A stretch of DNA of 64,000 bases from Chamaecrista fasciculata (taxonomy: Eukaryota; Streptophyta; Magnoliopsida; Fabales; Fabaceae), in contig QANZ01018151.1 in NCBI GenBank assembly GCA_003254925.1, forward strand, positions 70,576 to 134,575. Reading direction: 5' to 3'. Below are positions 54,099 to 64,000 of the stretch, one piece after another (within the stretch, counting starts at the first letter, position 1; every line of letters starts with the position of its first letter). The position numbers were made by a program, and so were the translations under genes. The notes under the pieces were generated by a model. The model had not been told where the DNA came from, searched no databases, and saw only the letters and a program-made list of their open reading frames with translations.

Positions 54099-55875
54099 TT
54101 TTATTATTAATTAATTTATTACTTAATTAATTAGCACATGTGTATTAGATCGAGTACTAGCTTAATTCTCAGGTGGGAATGAAGGAATCAATCAAGAATC
54201 ATGAGAATTTTAGTTCAAGTTCCTAACATTATATATATTGATGTAATATGTTTGTTAGATTCAGTGTTAAATTGTCATAAGGGCTAGTCTTCACTAGATT
54301 GACATTAAAGCTTGTGTTTCTTCCATTAGTATATGTATATTGTAGTATATATATATAGAGAGAGAGAGATATATATATCCGGCCGGCTCATGCATGCATG
54401 TGCATCTTGCGCTGCTCATGTATGTGTGTGTATATATATATATATGCATGTGTGTGTAACATGGGTCGAAAATTAATGACTTGTGCTAGCTAGTTAGTGT
54501 AATTAATTGAGGGTGGAATGCTGCAATAAATGTTTGAAACAGACCTTAAAAATGATATATTTTGAAAGCCAACATATGTAGGGCATGTAATTACACCATT
54601 TTGGCTGATTAAGTGAGGAGATATTTTTGGGTTCAATTCAAATGCCCAAAAGAGAGAGAGGACACTTGTGTCACTACTGCCACATGCATTTTCAAACCCT
54701 TGTTCTTGGTGTTCAGATAACTCAAAGAGTACATTATTATTTGGCTTATGGATATGGATTACCTCTAGTTTTGTTGTGCTTTTTAACTATATTTAATGTT
54801 TAAGATCATGTTAGTTTCCTTTTAACCCAAAAAATAATGAGATTTTTTTTCTAATATAATTAACCCCTCCTCCAAGTACAATTTAAATCCCTTACGAAAA
54901 TGCATAGGACGGCAAATTTGGTGCATATATTTAAATTGTTATCCTTTCTAGAGTCTTTTTCTTATATAGTTTTCTTAGGTCGTAGGAGATGATTTTGAAT
55001 TAGTTCCTTTTTATTTAAGTAAAAAACAAGGTTCATCATCTTTCGACAACAATTTGTGTTACGGATACACGTGTCATTATAATTTAACGTATGTACATTC
55101 GCTTTTAATTGAAGCTGTAGGTGTAGTATCATGGATTTTTTATTATTATTATTATAGTTTTAATGAATGATATTCAAATTGAACTTTAGTATTTGTTATT
55201 AATTAATATTAAGTACTAAGGATGACAGTCAAATAAACCATTAATTAGACATGACTCTTTTAAGTTAGGCTTCGTCCAATAATAGCTTAATTGGGCTACA
55301 CTGAAAAGTTTATGAAAGTGCTTTTAAACTAATAATGAACATACGTATCATCAGAAAAAGTGGCACAAAAGTAGACATAAAAGTATAATATTAAGTTTTT
55401 AAAAATTTTGGGCCAAAAAAATGTAAAATTATTTCATACTTTATAAATGTATTCTTCAAAGATTAATACATATAACATTCTCATACTAAATTAAATTGTA
55501 TACAAAGAAATCTCCTTAATTATATAAAACCTAAGGCATAAATAATCTGTTAAGGATGTCAGAAAGATAATTCTTCTTTAAATGCACCAAAAAATTGTTA
55601 ATACCTTAAATTTAAAAGATGACATCATAGAAAAGATCTTATAGAAAGAATCCAAAATCCATATATTAAGATATTTTGCTATGAATGTACTCGTTATTGT
55701 ATTTATGCAGGATAATCATAACAAAAAATACATATAACGCATCATTAGTTTAAGAAATTCCTGAACTGTTAGATTGCAATTGTTTTAAGATACACAAGTA
55801 CAAAGTTTCTTACTTCTTACTTAAAAATTTTAGACTGAGTTTTGAATTTCGTTTGAAATTCTTTTTTGACAGGCC

Positions 55876-55906
<31 letters not shown>

Positions 55907-57810
55907 AGTATAAATAGAACTTGTAATCGTATTGTAAAGTTTTATGATAAAGATACCAAAAACTTAAAAAGTTTTTTTAAAAAAAAAAATTATAATTCAG
56001 TGTTTGTCAAATTGTTTTTTGATTAATAACTCCAACAATGTGGATAATTAAGAATATATCAAAAAGATTGTAAGCACGTGATAGCAAGATATGGTGAGGA
56101 GGGGAGGAAGAAAAGAAGTTTTTTATTTTAAAGACCAAAAAAATTTACATTTGCTTGGTGTCTAGAGTTTTATCTTCAACTTCGATTTACAAGTGAAGTT
56201 AGTGGTTTGCATGAAAGGGACTAATTTCAAGGAGATTTTAGTGTTTTCTTCAATGCTCGGAGGTTTTAGAGGATGTAACAAGTAGCATCAGCTTCATCAG
56301 ACATCATCAAGCTGTCAGCGCAAGAATTTAGAAGCAAGTGGAGAATGATGGAATTTCCTCAAAGTAGACATGAGTTAATAATGCAAGAGACAAATCAAGG
56401 GACTTATGTGGGGATGCCAGATTGAAATTAAAGTTATCCAAGCTGTGTCTGTGGGTACAACAAAAATCAAAAGAAAAGACCCTCTCCCATATAACTTCTC
56501 CTCGGTAATGATGGTTTCATGTCATGACCACCTAACTTGGCTTCTGATTTTTATGAATGGGATCTAAAAAATACTTAAACTTACTGGAGATCTTGGAAAG
56601 ATTAAGAGGTAAGTTGAACTGTAGAGAGTGTAATTCCTAACTGCTAGATAGTGGTTTCAAAGTACTAGACTCAATCAGCATATGAATAAATTAGAAGCAT
56701 TCCTATGCTCAAATGTACAGTGACTACATCTGTCTAAAATCAATCTTCAATCTGTTTTTTAGGATCATCATTCAAAAATATCGAATGCCCTTCCAATGCT
56801 TCTTCGTCTTTGGTATGGACTAGATATATTGACACTAATGTTTACTGTAATTGGTGTACAAAATGAGGAGTAAATCCAGTGTTCAAAACTAACTCGTTAG
56901 TTTTGTACCGGATGGAACTGCTTTCGTTGATATTGGTGGCGTTTAGGCCTTTAGGATCATGCTGTTTGTTGCTTCCCTTATGGTAATAGCTTCTGTGGAG
57001 GGAAGGTCCAAATATCAAATGCTAACTCTGCAAACAATGCTGGTATGCTTTGCCTTTGTCATTTAAAACTTTAATTTGGGCAACAAAGAAAAATGTAACC
57101 ATATGCATAGACTATCCAATGGGCAAAAGACTGATACTCATGGTAAGAGCATCGTTGCCAATCTATGGAAAATTAATTATTGACTCAATTATGAGACTTC
57201 AATCCCAATCCCAGCCATTTTATGCCCACCACCTACTATTGTCTGCCAGACAGGATGCATGAGTTATTGAGTGGGGTAGAATATGATGCTATAACTAATT
57301 TGTGAGGTATAGAACTTTTATCTCACATCGACAACATGTACTACTAACTTGAAATAACCTCCCAAAAAGTTTTAGCCAGTCACCAAATTCTTTTTTTCAG
57401 CTTATTGTATTGCGGGAAATTCCTTCTGGATTTTATGGATGGAAATGGCAGGTAAAGTACAGATGTCAGAAAATTGTACCAATGTAACTTTTAACAGAAA
57501 ATTGCAGTATCTACTTTCTTATTTGTGCATAAGAATGTTGCCCAAATCCTTCTAATCACTGGTGGTTTTTGAAAAAAAAATGAGAAATTATATTAATCTT
57601 CCAAATAATTAGGAAGAACTCTTCACAGAAAGAAAAATAACTCAAGCGGAAACAAGATTGACATTGTATTGGCATGAGGGTTCACATCATGTCTAAAATC
57701 ACATACTAAAATTGATATTGGTTGGAAACATAATTAATGTACAAAAGAGTACACAGACATTGTAAAATAATTAAATTAGAGTGAACTTCAACAGTTGTCA
57801 CAAGCAATAC
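54099..57810. other. Intergenic region between the MYC_N gene and ThrRS
   Basis: The first few hundred bp are probably 3' UTR of the upstream gene. Low-complexity GA, TA and TG tracts occur at about 54355-54450 and a (TA)n tract at about 55880-55905. No gene or bounded transposon recognised. Confidence 0.45.
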
Positions 57811-60800
57811 TCAATGGAAGGCAGCAACTTCATCACTGAAGTGTTTGAGTAGGCTCTCAATACTCATAACCTTGTGGTCTGAACCATCTCTAACACGTAC
57901 ACTAACCTGGAAAATGAGTCAATGTTTAGCTTCCTGCCTAGGATTTAGATTAAGAGTGAGAATAAGAGTCACACAGAGTCAATTATGGGCACACTTGGTG
58001 AAAATAGTCCCTGGTTTTAAATATTTCTAGGAGTAATAAGATTCAAGATGGTATAAAAAAGGTAGTCTCAATCACAAACAAAAGACAGATCACTTGGTGG
58101 ACATAAGCCCTCATGTTTTCTCTACACTTTGGTGGGAAAACCATGGTAAATGCTTGAAGCGAAGGAACCTGAAGATTGTCATAGGACCATAAGAATATCC
58201 ATTGACGAAAATTTAGATTTGTTGGAAAGCTTGAAGCTATGCATCCCTCAAACAGATGGATAACACTACCACTCTACAGAAACTACCAAAAATGCTATGG
58301 CCCGAAAGAACAGAGGCGAAAAGAAAACATAAAATTATACTATACTATCAAGTATTAATTTATGAGATAGAATTAATAAACAGTAAACCTGTCCGGTTTC
58401 AGCTTCCTTCTCTCCAACAACCAATATAAAGTTATACTGTGCTAACTGAGCTTCTCGAACCTGCACCATACCAGAATTTATTTATGACTTTTATTTAATG
58501 ACAAAAGAAGAACTAATGGAACATATGTATGCCATCTAGAAAGTAAGAGTAATAGCAACAGATGTTATAACAGGTGGTTACGCTTCCAAGCAACCTCCCC
58601 ACCTGCCTTTCCCCAAGGAAAAAAATAGTTGGGTACCAAACCAAGGATCTAGTGAAACACAGTATACACCATAATGTCAAATGGCAGCCGAGTATACTAT
58701 GTTCCTCTACATCTTAAACTTTAAGCCAAAGATATTTTATTGCCACCAAGTTCATCAAGCATTGGAACAAAATGGATGGCGGCTAACAAAATCAAATTGT
58801 TTGCTTTGAAAGGTTAGTTATATTCACCTTCTTCTGAATCTTCCTATCAGTTGTATCAGCATCAACATGGTAACCAGCTTGATGGATCTTATCCCGCACC
58901 TACAAAAATGTAGCAAGAGAAAATGTTATTTAAGAGAATCATTATTGTTCTATGATGAGTAACAGAGACTGAGTTTGCAAGCATGACAAATAAGTGCTCC
59001 TTCCACAGACAAGGCAAAAGTAAATTGAAATGCTACCATATTATATATATGTTGTCTGCCTTTCATGCATCTGTGATTAGACTATATGAGAGAGACCAAA
59101 GCCAAAAATTTACTCGGCCAAAGTACCTCAATTGCATAAGACTCTGATTTCTCTGACACGGGGCAAACAATTGCCTGACGAGGACTAAGCCAGAAGGGCC
59201 ATTTTCCCTTGTAGTGCTCCAATAGTATAGCAAACATGCGTTCAACAGATCCTAGAATGGCTCTGTGTATCATAACAGGTCTTTCAATTTTGGCTTCATC
59301 CTCGGCTGAGTATTCCAGCTTGAAACGATCAGGAAGCTGGAAGTCAAGCTGCAAGCAAACACACTCATTTAACCATCAATTTCAACCAACAAGTTGTGTA
59401 TGCTGGGTCGGGTAATATATTAAATAAAACCAAAAGTGAACCTGCAAAGTTGCACACTGGAACTTCCTGTTTAATGCATCAGATACACTGATATCTATCT
59501 TTGGTCCATAGAATGCACCATCCCCTTCATTTATCTGCATGATATTACTCAGAATATTAGCATGAAGATGGTAAAATAAACAGAAGTCACATTTCATAGA
59601 ATATGGTGAAAAAGAGCTAGTCCAAAGCAAGTTAACCTAAATTGCATAAACATTCAACATTATATTAGTAAAACCAAATATTGATCTAGTCCAAAGCAAA
59701 GTCCACTAAATCAATTAACATGAGAACGATATGCATACAATTAAAGTTGAAACAATAACTTAAACCAAGTAAAGATAAGGAAGAGTTCTAGAAAGAGTAA
59801 AGAATAATACCTGCCAAGGCTTCCCAAACTCATCTAAAGCCTCTTTAAGAGCATTTTCAGCCTTCTCCCATGTTCCTATATCTCCAAGGTATTTCTCTGG
59901 TCTCTATTCAGATGTTCAACATGTCAAGGAAAATGAGACTAAATGGTTAAAACATGCCAAAGAGTGAAAAAAATATGGTTAGAACCGGGAAAAGGAAATT
60001 GAATTTGTTGCAGGTAATAACACTTGCACAATGCAGCAGTCATTCAGTAGAATAAGCAAATGATGAAAGAGAGCTTTGCAGCAAGTATCTAATTTTTGTC
60101 TGTGCTAACTAGAAGTTTTGTTGTAGAATCATGCCACCAAATAGATGAATAAAGATTGTTTCGGCCAAAAAAAAATAAATGATTTTATACAATTACATTT
60201 CATACAAGTAAAAAGATTTAATCATAACGTGAAAACATATCAAAACACAATCATTGTTTAACCCACTAGTTTCTTCTCATAAAAGATGTCACATAACCAC
60301 CAGCATTAATATCTAGCTTTACTGCTTTAGCAAGCAAGGTACAACCATCAAAGTCCTCAGCAGAAGTGTTAAGATTATTGGTATAAATTAAAAACGAGTA
60401 AAATGACAATTAGATCTCAAACAAGTTGTGTTATGGACATAAACAATTCTAAATTGCAACAGTCCAATTAAGAAGTACAAAAAACCTACATAGTTCCTTT
60501 TCTCATTTACAATCTAAAATGAGTCTCAATGTAAATGATACAAATTTTATAAAAAACAAAACAGAATGCAATCTAATTGTGTTAAACACCATATAGATTT
60601 GTAAGTGTCGCTGCCCGGGTTTTTCTAACATTGAAAGAAGCAGAGAAGAACTATGAACAGTAAATGATGAAGCATACCGTTGAAAGCTTGAGATCGTAGG
60701 TGAAACCAAATATGGTATAGGCATAATTGATAAAATCCAAGGCACGTCTCACTTCATCCTTTACCTGTAAAATGATTCATATTAACAATTCTAACTTAGC

Positions 60801-62764
60801 GCACAACAAACTGTAAAGATTTTGGTTGATTGACTTCTAAACTCAAACTCACCTGGGACTCCCTGCAGAAGATGTGGGCATCATCCTGTGCAACATTTGG
60901 AGTATATACTATTAATATGATGGTGCTACTACCATTAGTCAGGCATAAGGTGAAAGNATTAACAATTCTAACTTAGCGCACAACAAACTGTAAAGATTTC
61001 GGTCGATTGACTTCTAAACTCAAACTCACCTGGGACTCCCTGCAGAAGATGTGGGCATCATCCTGTGCAACATTTGGAGTATATACTATTAATATGATGG
61101 TGCTACTACCATTAGTCAGGCATAAGGTGAAAGATATAGATCTAAGGCTTGCTATGTTACTTCAGCTAAAATTGCCCCATATTTAAGAGAAAAGAACAAC
61201 AAATTATTGGCCACAAAAAACATAATTAAATAGATAATTTACTGCCCCTATTATGAATTACAATGATATATACCCTGAATAGTATACTATTTAAGAGGTC
61301 AATCCCCTGTATCACTTAAACTAGAAGAAGAATTCAGCACCAAAAACCCAAAATCCCAAGTATGTTTCAAGAATTAAAACCTACCAACTCTAAGACCAAA
61401 GACCCCCTTACTGCTTTTATGCAGAAACTCACATCAATATCAACCAGACTAAAAACAAATTCAAGTAATTAAAGGCATTTTCTAGTGATAATAATGGTAT
61501 AAGCCAACCTCTGCCCTCACAAAACTACATAAATATGAACGTGCTATAAAAGTTTTAGAATAAAAAGAGCATTGTACCTTAATTTGGAAGTTAGAACTCA
61601 ATTATAGTTATTTTATTTCTTGCGTGATCAGAATTCTGAGTGGGGAAAAGCTATACCTGCTGAAATCTTCTTAACACGTGTCAATCCACTCAGTGCACCA
61701 CTAGCCTCATTCCGATGTAAAACCCCAAAATCAGCAAATCGAAGAGGAAGTTCTGTAAAACAATTAAAAGAGTTAGGATGAGAACAGGCTCAAAGTCACG
61801 TATGCAATATCCTGCATTAGAAATCCAACATTAACCAGTTCATTTTCAATTATATCATAATATGGGAAAATCCTAATGGTGGCAGGCCTGAAAACCTAAA
61901 CAATCCTAAACTAAATTGAAATGAGAAAATCCTAGATCAACTAAGATATATGAATAGGGAAATCTTACTAGGACTCGACAGATGGAATCCTAGTAAAAAA
62001 CTACTGGAGTGTGATACAAATAGATATCCCTAGACCCAAACACCTATACAGATACCCAACGGTACCGACTAAAAAAGTAATAAACCCTAATTACATGACG
62101 TAAATCTGAACTAAAATCATGTCAGACATTAATAAACATTAAAACCTTTTCATGCTGCATCAAACCTACTTCGGTAAAGATCAATTAAAAGAAATTAAGA
62201 ATTTAGATATTTCATTCAACTGAAAAGTGACATTACCTGGCCAAGAATATGAGCACTGGAATGCCAGAAAGTGTCACGGCCTTCATCGTCTTCAAATTTG
62301 AAAATCTGAAGGTCACAATCACCTTCCAAAGGCCTTGTCATATCCCACAGGACCCCATTCACTTTGGCAATCAACGCGTTGGCAGCCAAATTCTTGGAAA
62401 TCTCCTTGGCAACATCCAACGGCGAGGTCACCCACTTCTTCCCTTCCTTGACACTCTTGTCGGGCAAAGTAATCCTTTGAATCCATCACGAGAAAGAAAT
62501 GAACCATTGATGACAGGATATTCGAATTGACTTACTTGATGGGATCGGCGGAGAGAGATAGGCGATGAGTGAGCTGCTGAGCTTGGGAATGACACTGGTA
62601 AGGTAGGCTTCGTCCTTGGGATGAGCCACCATTGCTGCTGATGCTTGAAATGACGCTTGCGATAAAGAGGAAGAGAGAAATCGCAGAGATTTACAGAGCA
62701 AAGAAGGCGAAGAAGAAGAAGACGCGAAACGGCGGCAGCGGAAGATTAAAGTCGCATAGCACAT
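57811..62764 (-). pseudogene. Threonine-tRNA ligase (ThrRS), broken as assembled
   Basis: Class II synthetase charging tRNA-Thr. Exons read: 62536-62764, 62237-62474, 61657-61752, 60853-60885, 60678-60764, 59811-59903, 59442-59534, 59127-59348, 58828-58899, 58389-58460 and 57811-57906. Exon 1 encodes an Arg/Ser-rich presequence and a second Met at codon 45 (MVAHPKDEAYLTSVIPK), the layout of dual mitochondrial/cytosolic ThrRS. Exon 2 is the TGS domain. The last eight exons (255 aa, including motif 3 [14 protein letters not shown] and the anticodon domain) are intact. Lesions: (a) after VIPK about 28 nt are missing between CCAAG repeats, shifting frame before QQLTHRLSLSADPIK; (b) the editing domain and motif 1, about 270 aa, have no exons between 61752 and 62237; (c) one extra A in the motif-2 exon splits TRV from RRFQQ. 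Real pseudogene or assembly damage; cannot be separated here. Confidence 0.85.
60781..61133. repeat. 176-bp duplicate around N at 60957, copying a ThrRS exon
   Basis: 60781-60956 and 60958-61133 are almost identical (only a few T/C differences near 60824/61001). Each contains the 33-bp exon DDAHIFCRESQ: 60853-60885 and 61030-61062. The copies meet at a single N. It is best read as unmerged contig ends, so only one exon copy is real. Confidence 0.85.
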
Positions 62765-63780
62765 AGCATCGTACCAAATTTGGGTGTGTGTGGTTTATAC
62801 TATAGTCTGTGTGACACTGGACTGAGGTTTAGGGTTCTTTAAAAAATACTATAAATTAAAAATACAAATATTTTTTATTTCTCCTCCTTAATTTTTTTCT
62901 TTTCCCTTCATTCATGGTTCCATGATTCTTTAATATGGTAAATATTCTAAATTGACCAAATTGGCGTTGATCCCAAGCAAGTAACGCAGGACTAGCAGGA
63001 AATGATATATTATGAATTTATGAATTNTCAAGAAATGGATGCTTAGTTTCTAGCAAGGTTCGACCTAACCCATGAAAACATACATCTCATTATCATAGGC
63101 TAAGCTCGGGAGTTTCAAACTTCAAAGCAGACCGTTGAAAAACCAACACAAAATAGCAAGCCCGAGAGTACCTTTACCTTATATAGAGAAGAGAGAAGCA
63201 AGAAAGAAAGAAAGAAAGAAAAAAAAGAGGTAAACTAATATTTTGATCCCCTAAAGTATATTATTACTATCATTTTTATTGACATACTTGATTAAATCTC
63301 CTCAAATTTATAGCTCGTAACGAATTAATTCTTTTATGAATACCTTATCATTCTATATTAAGGATTAAATTGCAACAAGTCATAAATTTTTAACAACTAA
63401 ATTAATTATTTCCAAAATTTTAGAACGAAAATCACAATGCTCATATAATCCAAAAAATAAATAGATAGTTTACCGAAAAAAAACAAACAATTGCAAGCAC
63501 CACAATGTCTCAACTTTACACATGAACTCGAACCCCAAAGGCAAAATTTGATATACCATTTTCAATTTTTCATACAGAACTATTTTGCTATAATGTACAT
63601 AAGGAAAAATCTAGGAAGGCAAAGATGTGAAGCCGATCAAATCACCAAGTAGAAGCCAGAATGTGGTTCCATATGCTTGAACTATAGCAACCCTGAAATG
63701 ACACCACAAAACTACACCAGTGATAAAACAGTGTAGAAATAAAAATTTGAGGGTCATATGATGCCATTGAACATTTGGCC
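62765..63780. other. ThrRS upstream region and 3' flank of the AP-1 gene
   Basis: The 5' side just above 62764 is the ThrRS promoter/leader. A (GAAA)n tract lies at about 63203-63220 and a single N at 63027. The last 180 bp or so (63600-63780) are probably 3' UTR of the minus-strand gene that follows. No other gene seen. Confidence 0.4.
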
Positions 63781-63876
63781 TCATAAATCACGAGGAAAAT
63801 TTTTTATTTGGCCTTCTTCCAGTGTATCCTTGCCATTTGTCTTGTATATTATCCGTGTACGCATGATGAGAGATTT
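63781..63876 (-). CDS. Last exon of probable AP-1 complex subunit gamma (gamma-adaptin), partial
   Basis: A splice acceptor TTTTCAG at 63877-63883 is followed by a 31-codon frame starting KSLIMRTRIIYK and ending LEEGQIKNFPRDL plus TGA. This matches the remembered end of the gamma-adaptin ear domain (pattern MR-R-YK-NGKD-LEEGQ-NFP in plants; MRIKLTYN...VNNFP in mammals). The ear recruits accessory proteins to clathrin coats at the trans-Golgi network. The remaining exons lie beyond 64000. Identification rests on one short exon, so it is moderate. 63884-64000 is intron. Confidence 0.6.
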   Translation of the reverse strand, partial: KSLIMRTRIIYKTNGKDTLEEGQIKNFPRDL

Positions 63877-64000
63877 CTGAAAATTCATGATGTTAATTAT
63901 TCTGTAAGATGCACTCAAGCATACACATGCAAAGCAAAATAAGATTGTTATGACGCCTAATGAGAGTTTCAATGTCTTTCAAGGTAATAATTACACAAAG

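Overview
This window looks like nuclear DNA of a eudicot plant. It has short exons with GT-AG introns, very AT-rich intergenic DNA, many small non-autonomous transposons and six recognisable plant protein loci. Gene models below were built by reading exons in frame, joining them at splice sites and checking phase against remembered family sequences. No alignment was run. The species cannot be named from the sequence.

Layout. 0.7-3.8 kb, minus: RPT4, an ATPase of the 26S proteasome base (10 exons, 399 aa). 3.8-7.7 kb: a divergent intergenic region with a 602-bp solo LTR and a 1.16-kb near-perfect palindromic foldback element. 7.75-11 kb, plus: PP2A catalytic subunit (6 exons, 306 aa). 12.8-14.4 kb: a PIF/Harbinger-like element containing a 303-N assembly gap. 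14.5-34.3 kb, minus: a tandem array of three WAT1-related (nodulin MtN21/EamA) transporter genes of 351, 353 and 351 aa. Their exon structure is almost identical, and they are separated and interrupted by foldback/Mutator-like elements, an internally deleted solo LTR and SINEs. 34.3-51.8 kb: a long stretch with no convincing protein gene. It holds a 5'-exon-like segment near 38.5 kb and an orphan G-box/TATA promoter-like module near 43.4-43.7 kb. 51.8-54.1 kb, plus: a bHLH-MYC_N-type protein like Arabidopsis At3g15240/At5g53900 (7 exons, 397 aa). 57.8-62.8 kb, minus: a threonyl-tRNA synthetase locus that is damaged as assembled. 63.8 kb to the end, minus: the last exon of a probable AP-1 gamma-adaptin gene.

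The strongest observations are the following. (1) The ThrRS locus has an intact C-terminal half but a frameshifting deletion in exon 1, a missing block of central exons and a 1-nt insertion in the motif-2 exon. (2) Single-N positions near 26.3, 28.0, 41.9, 50.3 and 61.0 kb sit between near-identical copies of flanking sequence, which looks like unmerged contig overlaps. One of these falsely duplicates a ThrRS exon. (3) Several small transposons can be bounded to the base by target-site duplications: GGGGT, TTATG, TTTTTAATT, GTTTTTGGG, TAA, and 14-15 bp for two SINEs. (4) The WAT1 array shows clear family expansion with TE growth of introns.

The genes are a neighbourhood of housekeeping functions (proteasome, phosphatase, aminoacylation, vesicle coat) plus a transporter cluster. 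Nothing indicates that they work as one pathway. I did not find a convincing new biological system.
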